From SIAQ01 sp963767835 (lineage in GTDB: Bacteria > Planctomycetota > Planctomycetia > Gemmatales > Gemmataceae), in contig CAVYFY010000001.1 of the NCBI GenBank assembly GCA_963767835.1, forward strand, positions 682,001 to 746,000: DNA of 64,000 nucleotides. The letters run 5' to 3'. Of the stretch, positions 1-8,668 are shown piece by piece (position 1 is the stretch's first letter; every line of letters starts with the position of its first letter). The notes below the pieces were generated by a model. The model saw only the letters and a program-made list of their open reading frames with translations. It was not told the origin of the DNA and made no database searches. Position numbers and translations under genes: made by a program.

Positions 1-333
1 CTGGTGGAAATCAACCTGCTCCGCGCCGGCACGCCTCCGCCGCTGGGCAAGCCGTTACCGCCGAAAGGGGCGTATTACTACCTGATCTGCCGGGCCGACG
101 AGATTCCGAAAGGCAAGCTGTGGGCCTTTACGGTGCGCGATCCGCTTCCGCCGGCGCCGATTCCGCTGCGTAGCCGGGAGACGACAACGCTCAATTTGCG
201 TGCCTGCCTGGACCGGGCTTACGAGGAGGCGCGGTATCAGGAGGAGCTCGATTACACGCAGCCGCCCAAGCCGAAGCTGGACGCGGCCGATGCGCGGTGG
301 GTGGAGCAATTGCTGAAGCGGAGAAAGAGGTGA
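1..333 (+). CDS. DUF4058 family protein, C-terminal part (cut by window edge)
   Basis: The reading frame is open from base 1 to a TGA at 331-333, so the start lies upstream. The visible 110 residues match the C-terminal pattern of the DUF4058 family common in planctomycetes and cyanobacteria: VEINLLRAG, then an RDPLPP segment with PIPLR, then LDRAYEEARY and LDYTQPP. The family has a nuclease-like fold but no established role. Nothing in this fragment shows catalytic residues. The call is firm for the family and says nothing about function. Confidence 0.75.
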   Translation: MVEINLLRAGTPPPLGKPLPPKGAYYYLICRADEIPKGKLWAFTVRDPLPPAPIPLRSRETTTLNLRACLDRAYEEARYQEELDYTQPPKPKLDAADARWVEQLLKRRKR

Positions 334-432
334 TGGGCGCGGCTCGATGGCTGCACCGGACCAATCAACTCGTCGATCATCAAAAAGGAATTCTACCGAC
401 GAGGGCCGAGCAGTTCGCCCTTGTCGCTCCTT

Positions 433-1475
433 TCAACCGATTGTTCGCCGCGCGGACTTCAAACGGTCCCTCAATTCCGCCGTCTCGCGCAGGTAACGCC
501 GCAGGGGAAAAACTCCAAGAATGACCGGTCCGTACATGATCGAAGTGATGGCGATCCACTTGAGCATTTCGGCCGCTCCCTCGACGAAATAAATGACGAC
601 AAAGTGGCGAAGAGCGCGCCGAATACGATGGCCGCCACCCAGAGTATTCGCATTGCCTCCATTCGCTCCTTGATTTCGTGCTCGATGTGTTCTGGTTTTA
701 CCAGGGGATCGCCGATAATTGTGACCTCGATCTTCTCGGCCGCGAGATGGCGGTACATGAACTCGTTCACCTGCTCGACCGATGTGCCTGGGAATTGATA
801 GGAATTACTGTTGCTGGCATTATTGTTGACGGTTTTTATCTCCTGATCCGGAAGAACAATTAGGACCGACCGGAAGTCGCGGCGCAGCGGATCCCAACGC
901 CATAGCCGCACGTTCTGCACGGCGCTCCACGGATATTCCCGGCTTTGCCCGCGATGTTCGATCCGTATGCCCTTGGAATCGAGAAATGCCTTGCTGCGAA
1001 ATCCGTATCGAATATTAATTTGCTGGGGGACTTCTGGCGCCGGCGGCAACCGATAGTGCTCGTTGATTCTGGCCATCACCTCTTTGCGTGCCTCTTTTCC
1101 CAGTGAATCGAGACACAGTTCTCTCGCTGTTTCTGGGTCGATCAGAGTGAACAACTTTTCCTTGCGGATTCGGCCGCTCCCCAGTTCTTCCCAGGTCCAA
1201 AGATCCCGGCCCGACAAGCGGCGAGTCGAGACGCCGCGTTCGTCAATCCGCAGTCGCCAACTCCAAAAGTAACAAATCACAAGAATAAGTGCAAAATACA
1301 TCGCCAAGGCCATGCAAATCACTTCGAGTCGTCGGCCATCGTCGATGAAGATTTGCGTCATCGCCGAGATGATGACAAAAAGAGCGCCGCCAGCCACGGC
1401 ATACCAACAGCAACGCCGTAATTCCGGAGAGAGGGGATATTCACGAACCGACGGCTGATCGTCCACAGCATTCAT
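433..1475 (-). CDS. Membrane protein with PH-like cytoplasmic domain (one frameshift)
   Basis: ATG at 1475 gives a protein with two N-terminal membrane helices (about residues 22-70), a soluble beta-rich segment (RLRIDERGV, then EYPWSAVQNVRLWRW) that resembles bacterial PH-like or GRAM-type domains, and hydrophobic C-terminal helices starting at RILWVAAIVFGALFAT. The open frame runs on to 471, but its last 50 residues read as noise. Shifting frame near 600-610 gives a good membrane segment (FVVIYFVEGAAEMLKW, then ITSIMYGPVILGVFPLRRYL) ending at TGA 433-435. I infer one missing base near 605. A longer upstream start is possible, but the extra residues look non-coding. Function unknown. Confidence 0.6.
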
Positions 1476-1590
1476 ACCAATACATATAAACTGCGGTGGG
1501 CTCCGTTGCGAGTTCCACCTGCGGCTTGCCCTGCCGAACGGTGCGCAGGTAAGCCAAAACCGCTGGCGGATCCTTGAATTCTCGCGGGTT
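1441..1590 (-). pseudogene. Possible gene remnant upstream of the membrane protein
   Basis: The 382-base gap between the divergent membrane-protein and aldehyde dehydrogenase genes holds one protein-like stretch on the minus strand: EFKDPPAVLAYLRTVRQGKP followed by QVELATEPTAVYMYWYE. It is about 50 codons long, has no start codon, and its end overlaps the start of the membrane protein gene. It may be the tail of a frameshifted upstream gene. No family was recognised, and chance is possible. Confidence 0.2.
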
Positions 1591-1857
1591 TCACCTGTGC
1601 AACGCTCGTGAGCAGGTAGCGTCGGGTCAGTCGCCGGATGAAAGAACGAGAGCCTGCGAGCCGCAATGTCCGTTGCGATGTTTTTAATAGTGTTCCGCGC
1701 GGAACATTCTGCATCGCTACGCGCCGAAACCGGCCCCTCACGGGGCTCGGCTCGCTGGTCAAATGAAGCGCCCACTGGTTCAAATGTCCGCTTGCGTGTA
1801 GTCTAAAGGAAGTCGAACCAACCTGCCCGCTGCCACTTTTCTGGAGTACACCCACCC

Positions 1858-3295
1858 ATGTTGCACATTCCGATTTCGCGTTGGGGCGAGCCGTACAAGA
1901 GCCTCGAGCAAGATAAGGTCGTTCACTTCGCGACCGGCGAGGTGCTGGCGGAAGTCAGCCGGGCCAATGGCGGACTGGTCGAGCGCGATATGAAGCATGC
2001 CCCGCGTGCCCGCAAGGTGCTGCAAGAGATTCCGATCAAGAAGCTGCTGGAGATCGCCAAGAAAGCGGGCGAGCTCTACGCCACCGCCGAGCTGCCGTTC
2101 GGCGACGGCGGATCGCAGACGCCCGATCAATTTGCCCGCATGCAATCGGCCACCACCGGCTTGCCCGAGCACATGTGCAAGTTCAACATGGAGAAGAACC
2201 AGTTCGTGCTCGCCAACATGGACAAGATTCTCGATTCCCTAACGCGCGGCCTCGATCTCGACATTCTCTCGCGCGGCTACGGCGTCGAGGCGCGCGGCGT
2301 GCCGGTCAGCTATCAGGCCCAGTCGCCGGTGCTCGGCATGGTGCTGCCCTCGAACTCACCCGGCGTGCACACGCTCTGGCTACCGATCATCCCGATGCAG
2401 GTTGGCCTGGTGCTCAAGCCCGGCCCACAAGAGCCGTGGACCCCGTACCGCATGATGGAGGCGTTCGTCAAGGCGGGCATTCCGAAGCAGGCGATTGCAA
2501 TCTATCCTGGCCTGGGCGATGTCGGCGCCGCAGTCTTGCAGCATTGCCCGCGCAGCCTGATTTTCGGCGGCACGGCCACCGTCGAGCAATACAAGGGCAA
2601 CCCGCGCGTGCAGGCGCACGGCCCCGGCTTCTCCAAGATTTTGCTCGGCGACGACAAGGTCGATGAGTGGGAAAAGTACCTCGACATCATGTGCGACAGC
2701 GTTTTCGTCAACAGTGGCCGCGGCTGTATCAACTGCTCCGGCGTCTGGGCGTCACGGCACGGCAAGAAGATCGCCGAGGCTATCGCCGCCAAGATCGGGC
2801 CGGTGCAGCCCTTGCCGCCGGATGATCCGAAGTCTGCCCTGGCCGCGTTCACCGTCAAGGGGCAAGCCGACGCCATCAACGCCCAGATCGATCAGGACGT
2901 GAAGGAGCACGGCGTCATCGACTTCACCGCGAAGTACGGAAGTCGGCTCGTCAAAAGGGAACACTGCGACTACATGCGGCCCACGGTCATCTACTGCGAG
3001 AACCACGAAAAGGCGATCGCCAAGAAGGAATTCATGTTCCCGTTCACGACCGTCGTCGAGTGCCCGCAGGAAAAGATGCTGGAATCGATCGGCCCGACGC
3101 TCGTTTGCACGCGCGATCACCGAGGACGCCAAGTTCCAGCGAGCCCTGACCGACGCGACTCACATCGACCGTCTCAACATCGGCCCGATGAAGACGATCG
3201 CTTTGAACTGGCTGCAACCGCACGAAGGGAGCATCGTCGATTTCCTGTTCCGGGCGCGGGCGTTTCAGTTCGAGAAGGGGTTTATCAAGATTTGA
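1858..3295 (+). CDS. Aldehyde dehydrogenase family protein (one frameshift)
   Basis: About 479 residues once a frameshift is corrected, the usual size for the NAD(P)-dependent aldehyde dehydrogenase superfamily. The catalytic cysteine region is clear (NSGRGCINCSGVWAS, near residue 295), preceded by VLGMVLPSNSPGVH and LVLKPGPQEPWTPYRM. The first frame is good to LESIGPTLVC. It then turns to noise at about 3110 (sequence cacgcgcga), while the next frame continues with EDAKFQRALTDATHIDRLN and ends at TGA 3293-3295. Read straight through, the uncorrected frame runs into the next gene and gives a false 734-residue fusion. The substrate cannot be told from the sequence. Confidence 0.85.
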
Positions 3296-3342
3296 TGGGC
3301 CATTCCAAGCCTGCGGGTTCGGAAGCATCGGGAGGCAATACC

Positions 3343-4062
3343 ATGCCGCTCTTGGATCATTTTCGTGCACCGGCCCGCGACCAAAGGCCGTGGGAGGGTT
3401 TTCACAGCATGTGGGCCTCCCAGATCGTCAATCAATTGAATGAATCGCAGCTTCCGAACGAGTTCTTTGCGGTTCCACACATCAGGATCGGCAAAGAAAT
3501 CGAGGTTGATGTCGCCACTCTTGAGAAAGATGACCGCACCGAACATGACGGGAACGGGGGCGTGGCGACGGCGGTCTATGCGCCTCCCAGACCCACGCTG
3601 GCTTTCGCCGCCAACTTTGCCGAACTCGATATCTTCGAGATCGAGGTTCGCCGCGAGGGAGGCCTGCAACTCGTCGGCGCCATCGAGCTCGTCAGCCCGG
3701 CCAACAAAGATCGCCCGGCCCATCGGCACGCGTTCGTCACCAAATGCGCCGCGTACTTGCAACAGGGCGTCGGCCTCATCGTCGTCGATGTCGTCACGGA
3801 GCGCTCTGGGAATCTGCACGCGGAGTTGATCGAGGAACTGGCGCCGGCATTGACGATCGACTTGAGCGAGGACAACGCGCTCTATGCGGTCGCTTATCGC
3901 GCTCAACCGGCGCATCGGGTCGAAGCTTGGCCGGAGCGATTGGAAATCGGCCTCGCGTTGCCGACGTTGCCGTTGTGGCTTTCAGAAGTCTATGCCGTTC
4001 CCGTGGATCTGGACGCCAGTTACTTGGCCGCGTGCAAATCGCTGCGCATGCCAGTTGAGTAA
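3343..4062 (+). CDS. Conserved planctomycete protein, MPLLDHF type
   Basis: 239 residues. The ATG at 3343 is preceded by a good ribosome site (ggaggc at 3331-3336). It begins MPLLDHF and WEGFHSMWA, features I recall from an uncharacterised family abundant in planctomycetes. It contains LVGAIELVSPANKDRPAHR and VGLIVVDVVTERSGNLH. The E-L-V-S-P...K pattern followed by a hydrophobic VVDVV strand resembles the DUF4058/PD-(D/E)XK-like fold, so a distant relation to the gene at base 1 is possible. It lies 47 bases behind the aldehyde dehydrogenase and may share its transcript. Function unknown. Confidence 0.6.
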   Translation: MPLLDHFRAPARDQRPWEGFHSMWASQIVNQLNESQLPNEFFAVPHIRIGKEIEVDVATLEKDDRTEHDGNGGVATAVYAPPRPTLAFAANFAELDIFEIEVRREGGLQLVGAIELVSPANKDRPAHRHAFVTKCAAYLQQGVGLIVVDVVTERSGNLHAELIEELAPALTIDLSEDNALYAVAYRAQPAHRVEAWPERLEIGLALPTLPLWLSEVYAVPVDLDASYLAACKSLRMPVE

Positions 4063-4180
4063 TGGCCATGCAGAAACGGCACTCACGTCGGGCCACGTTC
4101 CCCTTTTTTTTATCCGCTGCCCGCAGTATACACCCGCAAGTCGCTCTGCGCCCGAGCGCTGTTCCCGCTGAACGGAGTCA

Positions 4181-5482
4181 ATGCAAATGGCGCAAGTCGT
4201 CGCCGATTGGGCCCCGCCGGTGCCGTGGCGTATCCGGGCTCGTCCCTATTCGCTGCTCGGCGTGGCTTTGCTGATCGGCCTGGCCATCCCAAGCTTCCAG
4301 CGTGGGCCTCATGACTGGGAAATGGTCTACATTCCGGCGGCGCAACGGCTGCAGGGCGGCGAAGACATATTCGGACAGGATTTTGTTTATCCCCCCATCA
4401 ACGCCTGGCTAGCGATTCCGTTCGTCGGTATGCCTCAGCTGCCGGCCAGGGCGATCTGGTATGCGATCAACATGACGGCGCTGATGGTGCTGATCCTCGG
4501 CGCCTGGAAGCTGTCCGGCGGCGGCCGACTCGAAGGATCGACTGCCGTGCCAAAGCGCGAGCACGCGATCTTCTGGCTCGGGCTCCTCTGCGGCATCGCG
4601 AGTTGCTTCGACGTCATCACCAATCAACAGACCGACCTCATCGTGGCGGCGCTGGTCATCCTCGGCTGCGGCGCTCTTGTGCGCGGATGCGATCTCCGCG
4701 CCGCCCTCTGGTTCGGCGCGGCGGCGGCCATCAAATGCACCCCGCTGCTGTGGGCCGGCTATCTCGCCTGGCGCAAACGCTGGATCGCCGCGCTCCTGGT
4801 ACTTACGGTTGCCGTCGGCATCAACCTGTTGCCGGACTTGACGCACCCGCGTGCGACCGGCGGCACGCGCTTCGAGGAATGGACGCGCCGCTACTTGCTG
4901 CCGATGGCGGAGCGCAATCACGATTTCGGCACCTGGAACTGCGGCATCGGCGGCAACCAATCGATCGCCGGCCTGTGGCACCGCTGGCTCCTTTATGACC
5001 CGGTCTGGGAAGGCGGCAACCTGGAGGGCGTGCCCGGCCAAACGCGCGTCGCCCCGGAGACGCTCAAGGCCGTCACCTGGGGCAGCATGCTGCTGCTATT
5101 GGGAGTTGGACTCGCGTGTTCGTGGCGCAGCGCCGCCAGTGCGGGGCCGGATCGCCCGCCGGCGCTGGAGTTGGGCATGGTGCTGATTTTGATGGTGTTG
5201 CTATCGCCCCATTCGAGCAAGCCGCATTTCTGCACGTTGCTTTTGCCGGGTTTCTGCGTGGCACGGCTGGCGCTGCACTGGCCCAACCGCAGTCTGCTGG
5301 TTCTGTTCAGCGCGGCGTTGATGTTGGCGTTGATTTCAAATCAAGACCTTGTCGGCGAATGGCTCTACAGCTGGACGAAATGGTACGGCTCCCTCGCCGG
5401 ATGTGCCCTGTTGCTTTACGCGGCATCATGCCGAGCGCTGCTCATTCCCCCACCGGCTCCGAGCCCTCGCGCAGCCCCTTGA
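4181..5482 (+). CDS. GT87-type (DUF2029) polyprenol-sugar membrane glycosyltransferase
   Basis: 433 residues with about ten membrane helices. It fits the GT-C fold DUF2029/GT87 family, whose members move mannose or related sugars from polyprenol-phosphate carriers outside the membrane. Supporting features are the early HDWEMVYIPAAQRL and the FVYPPI segment after the first helix (the acidic loop expected in GT-C enzymes), IKCTPLLWAGYLAWR in the middle, and LSPHSSKPHF late. The start at 4181 has an upstream ggag (4174-4177). The last 41 bases overlap the convergent exoribonuclease gene. The exact donor and acceptor are unknown. Confidence 0.7.
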   Translation: MQMAQVVADWAPPVPWRIRARPYSLLGVALLIGLAIPSFQRGPHDWEMVYIPAAQRLQGGEDIFGQDFVYPPINAWLAIPFVGMPQLPARAIWYAINMTALMVLILGAWKLSGGGRLEGSTAVPKREHAIFWLGLLCGIASCFDVITNQQTDLIVAALVILGCGALVRGCDLRAALWFGAAAAIKCTPLLWAGYLAWRKRWIAALLVLTVAVGINLLPDLTHPRATGGTRFEEWTRRYLLPMAERNHDFGTWNCGIGGNQSIAGLWHRWLLYDPVWEGGNLEGVPGQTRVAPETLKAVTWGSMLLLLGVGLACSWRSAASAGPDRPPALELGMVLILMVLLSPHSSKPHFCTLLLPGFCVARLALHWPNRSLLVLFSAALMLALISNQDLVGEWLYSWTKWYGSLAGCALLLYAASCRALLIPPPAPSPRAAP

Positions 5483-6431
5483 ACAGCCGCCGCTGGATGT
5501 GCTGGTTGTACGGTGTCCACGCGGATTCCGTGTTTCTGTCCTCGCGGATGTCGCGCTGGAAGACGTGAATCTTCGCATCAAGATTGTCCAAATACGTCAG
5601 CGCGATCGCTTCTGGCGTCATCGGCAAGCGCGGGCTGCCGAATTCGTAGCTGCCGTGATGGCTCACGATCATGTGCTTGAGCCGCAAAAATAGCTCGCGC
5701 GGCACCGGCTCGCCAATCAGGTCCGGCACTTTGGCCGCCTTCTCGCTGAGCATCTCCACGCCGATGTCAATGTGGCCGATGAGCTGGCCTTCATCGGTGT
5801 AGCCGAATACGTGTTCGCAACTCAATTCGCGCGTCTTGCCGATGTCGTGCAGGAAGACGCCCATCATCAAGAGATCGCGATTCAATTCGGGATAGAGTGG
5901 GGCGATGCGGTCGGCCAATTCCATCATGGTGACGACGTGTTCCAGAAGGCCGCCGAGGTAGGCGTGATGGTTGCGAATGCCGGCCGGTACATTGCAGAAC
6001 GCGGTCACGAAGGCGTCGTCGATCAGAAAGCATTCGGCGAGCGCCTTCAAGTGCGGATCGCTGAGCTTACGCAGAAATTGCTGCAACCGTTCATACATCT
6101 TGTGCACGTCCTGCTCGACGCGCGGCACGAATTCCTCGAGCGCCACCTTGCCCGGATCGACGCGCTCGAAGGCGTTGAAGAGGACTTGCAGGGCGCCTTG
6201 AAAAAGCTGCACCTTACCCTTGATGCGCAGGAAATCGCCTTCATTGAACGACTTGAACTGCGGCTCATTGGCGTTCCAGAGCCGGGCGGAAATGGCGCCG
6301 GTCTTGTCGCGAAGCTCGAGCTGCAGGAATAGGTTGCCCTGGCGATTGGTGCGGAGCTGCTTGTCCGTGACCATGTAGGTTTCGTCGATGCTTTCGCCGT
6401 CGGTCAAGAGTTGAATCGCGCGTCGCGTCAT
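5442..6431 (-). CDS. YhaM-like 3'-5' exoribonuclease (OB-fold plus HD domain)
   Basis: 329 residues from ATG 6431. The N-terminal OB-fold nucleic-acid binding part reads RQGNLFLQLELRDKTGAIS and ARLWN. It is followed by an HD metal-hydrolase domain with HHAYLGGLLEHVV, MGVFLHDIGKT and MIVSHHGSYEFGSP. This order and size are those of the YhaM exoribonucleases, cytoplasmic Mn-dependent RNA/DNA trimming enzymes. An upstream extension of 26 residues is open but lacks family features. It lies downstream of a strong terminator that ends the previous minus-strand gene. Confidence 0.8.
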   Translation of the reverse strand: MTRRAIQLLTDGESIDETYMVTDKQLRTNRQGNLFLQLELRDKTGAISARLWNANEPQFKSFNEGDFLRIKGKVQLFQGALQVLFNAFERVDPGKVALEEFVPRVEQDVHKMYERLQQFLRKLSDPHLKALAECFLIDDAFVTAFCNVPAGIRNHHAYLGGLLEHVVTMMELADRIAPLYPELNRDLLMMGVFLHDIGKTRELSCEHVFGYTDEGQLIGHIDIGVEMLSEKAAKVPDLIGEPVPRELFLRLKHMIVSHHGSYEFGSPRLPMTPEAIALTYLDNLDAKIHVFQRDIREDRNTESAWTPYNQHIQRRLFKGLREGSEPVGE

Positions 6432-6478
6432 GGATGCCCCAGCAGGTATAAAAGGTTTTCCCTTGTTGTATAAAAAAA

Positions 6479-6545
6479 GAGCCGCGCACGAAGTAAGCAG
6501 CATCACCAAGCGGCATCATCGCGCCGCTTACTCCGTGCGCGGCTC
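6479..6545 (-). terminator. Rho-independent terminator of the DCC-family gene
   Basis: Arms 6479-6498 and 6526-6545 are inverted repeats matching at 19 of 20 positions with a 27-base loop. On the minus strand the stem is followed directly by seven T residues (6478-6472). It sits just after the stop of the gene at 6557 and before the start of the next minus-strand gene. Confidence 0.85.
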
Positions 6546-6556
6546 CGTCGGAATCG

Positions 6557-6952
6557 TTAGCGCTTCAGGGGGACGCTGCACGCGCCATGTTCGCACGGGA
6601 TGATCTTGAAGCGGTTGCGGGCGATCCACAGGTAGATTTTCTGACCGAGCCAGGTCATGCCCGGAAGATAGAGGAACGGCGCGATCATCCAAGTCATCGG
6701 CAGACGCCTGGCGAGAAAGCGGATCGCTCGATAGCCGCCGTACAGCGCATGGCCATCGCACGGCAAGACGTGCATCTGCTCCAACAGCGGCGCGGCGGCG
6801 ATCATCTGCGTCTTCAAGATCGGCTGCGTCTCATCGCGCACGTTGACATATTCCAGCTTGCCGAGCCAATCGAGCTTCTTGAGCAGCCCGATCGATTTGC
6901 AGCAGAATGCGCAATCGCCATCGTAGAGCACTTGGGCTTTGGTCATCATCAT
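6557..6952 (-). CDS. DCC-family (DUF393) thiol-disulfide oxidoreductase-like protein
   Basis: About 131 residues. The family signature YDGDCAFC lies near the N-terminus, followed by a middle RAIRFLARRLP and a final hydrophobic region with WIARNRFKIIPC. DCC proteins have a thioredoxin-like fold with a CxxC-type site and are assumed to be redox proteins; few have been studied. Three ATG codons in a row (6952, 6949, 6946) leave the exact start open. It is a single gene ended by the terminator at 6479-6545. Confidence 0.8.
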   Translation of the reverse strand: MMMTKAQVLYDGDCAFCCKSIGLLKKLDWLGKLEYVNVRDETQPILKTQMIAAAPLLEQMHVLPCDGHALYGGYRAIRFLARRLPMTWMIAPFLYLPGMTWLGQKIYLWIARNRFKIIPCEHGACSVPLKR

Positions 6953-6991
6953 TGTGTAACCGCGAAGAATGCGCCGGGACAACCGGCCCGG

Positions 6992-8176
6992 TTATTTCCT
7001 CTTCCCCTTGAGCCGCTTGATATTCTCGAGCGCCTTGGCGGCGATCGGCATGCCTTCGTAATTCGTCGCCAGCAAGGTCCAGGCTTCGATCGCCTTGGGG
7101 ACATAGCCGAAGCGCTCCATCGCCTTGGCTTGCGCGGAAAGCGATCTGATTTCGTCCTCCGCGCCTTGCGCGCTGATGCGTTCGACCAGGATTTTGTCGT
7201 CGAGCGCTTCCTTGAGCAGGCGGTGCGCGTCACCGGCGGGTTCGGATTTGGGCCAGCGCTGCGTCAGGCCTTGCAACAGCGCGACGCCACGCCAAGTGCG
7301 CGTCGGCTGCTTAAGGTCGGCGATGCCGGCGTCCAGCAGGCGTTTCGCTTGCTCCATTCCAGTCGGCGCATCGTCCGGACCGACCGACGACTTCGGCCTG
7401 GCCTTGGCATCCTCGCGCCGACGTTTCAGATCTTCGGCGATCCAGGCGTGCGCCTCGGCCATGACTTCGCCCGACGGAATCGCGTGCCCCATCTTCGGCA
7501 CCACCCAGAGCTTCGAGCGGACACCGATTTCCTTCAACCAGGGAAACATTACTTCTTCGTTTTCCTTGCGGTTGGTGTCTTTTTCACCGGTGATGAAGGC
7601 GACGGACAGGCGTTCCTCGGCGCGATGGCGCAGGTACGTCGTGCCGCTGATCGTGTTGGTGCCGCACACCGGAATGATGGCGCCGAAGTATTCGGGGAGG
7701 GCGAAACCGATGGCGCAGGCCATGCGGCCGCCGCCCGAAAAGCCGGTGAGGTAGGTTTGGTCGGGATCGATCGTGTAGGCTCGGCGGATATCGTCGAGGA
7801 CATCAAGGATGATGCGAGTGCGCTGAGCGGGCGGCGTGGAGTTGCCGGCGCCAAAGGGGGAAGCGAAGAAGACGCCCTCGGTTTCGCACAACTTCTGCCA
7901 GCTCTTCCAGCCTTGCGGCCCGTCGCCGGGCGAGATGAAGAGCACGAGGCCAGCCGGCTTGTTCTTGGCGTAATTCTTGGGAACGTAGAGCTGATATTTT
8001 TGTTTGGCGGAATCGTAACCGGCCGGGAGCTTACCCGCATCCGGACCGACGCCGCGCGCCGCGAATTCCCAGTCGAGCCGGGTGGCGGCGACAACCTTGC
8101 GTTCGGTCTGGGCGTGAAGCGTGTCGGCTTGCGTCACGATCAAGAAGGCGATAGCCGGAAGAAGTCTCGCTTGCAT
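6992..8176 (-). CDS. Secreted alpha/beta-hydrolase, PHB-depolymerase/feruloyl-esterase like
   Basis: 394 residues from ATG 8176, preceded by an agggcgagg ribosome site. A signal peptide is plain (MQARLLPAIAFLIVTQADTL, then HAQ). The hydrolase core has YQLYVPKNY, the nucleophile elbow TGFSGGGRMA and the late histidine KMGHAIP. The last 130 residues form a helical tail with repeats such as AKRLLDAGIADLK and AWTLLATNYEG that look like TPR-type helices. The esterase class is inferred from these motifs; the substrate is unknown. Confidence 0.7.
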   Translation of the reverse strand: MQARLLPAIAFLIVTQADTLHAQTERKVVAATRLDWEFAARGVGPDAGKLPAGYDSAKQKYQLYVPKNYAKNKPAGLVLFISPGDGPQGWKSWQKLCETEGVFFASPFGAGNSTPPAQRTRIILDVLDDIRRAYTIDPDQTYLTGFSGGGRMACAIGFALPEYFGAIIPVCGTNTISGTTYLRHRAEERLSVAFITGEKDTNRKENEEVMFPWLKEIGVRSKLWVVPKMGHAIPSGEVMAEAHAWIAEDLKRRREDAKARPKSSVGPDDAPTGMEQAKRLLDAGIADLKQPTRTWRGVALLQGLTQRWPKSEPAGDAHRLLKEALDDKILVERISAQGAEDEIRSLSAQAKAMERFGYVPKAIEAWTLLATNYEGMPIAAKALENIKRLKGKRK

Positions 8177-8299
8177 GATTGCCTCGCCCTTGGGGGGATG
8201 GCACGGCGACTCTGTGCGGAACGTCGCCGACATGCTCTCTATAATAATGTCGGTAGTGGCAAATTTCAGCCCAGGACGTTGATGACTCGGATGTTTACC

Positions 8300-8541
8300 C
8301 CGAAGGGGTTAGATAACAAAGCCCAGGGCAGAGCGACGCGGCGACTGAGCCGCGTCGCGCCGCCCTGGGTTCTGCGGCAGATCGACCGCAAAGCCCTGAC
8401 AGGGCGACATCGACAGCGGTCCGTGCTGATGTCGCCCTTTCAGGGCTTACTGCTACGCTGTCCACATCCCAGGGTAGAGCGACGCGGCTCAGTCGCCGCG
8501 TCGCTCTACCCTGGGCTTTGTTATCTAACCCCTTCGGGTTA
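8300..8541. repeat. Compound palindromic repeat with three nested hairpins
   Basis: This fills most of the 492-base gap between two minus-strand genes. The outer arms 8300-8357 and about 8479-8540 are near-perfect inverted repeats of about 58 bases. Each arm also folds on itself (8322-8369 and 8468-8514, both beginning cccaggg and ending ccctggg), and the centre 8391-8447 is a third hairpin (agccctga ... tcagggct). No convincing coding frame exists. It resembles the large palindromic spacer repeats of planctomycete genomes. Confidence 0.8.
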
Positions 8542-8668
8542 AGCACTTACCTCACTCCGCAAACGGAAATTCTTGCCACTACTATGGTTCGATTTCAACG
8601 ACCAATGGCTCACCCTTGCTAACACACAAAAGGGAAAACCGAAATGACTGTCGTAGTCAATGACGCGA

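Noticed and set aside
3296..3342. Single long aldehyde dehydrogenase-MPLLDHF fusion protein (1858-4062)
   Set aside because: The join is caused by a frameshift near 3110. The aldehyde dehydrogenase end is in another frame with its own stop, and the next gene has its own ribosome site.
6587..8542. 651-residue plus-strand open frame
   Set aside because: Antisense to the DCC and esterase genes and runs into the palindromic repeat. No protein-like motifs.
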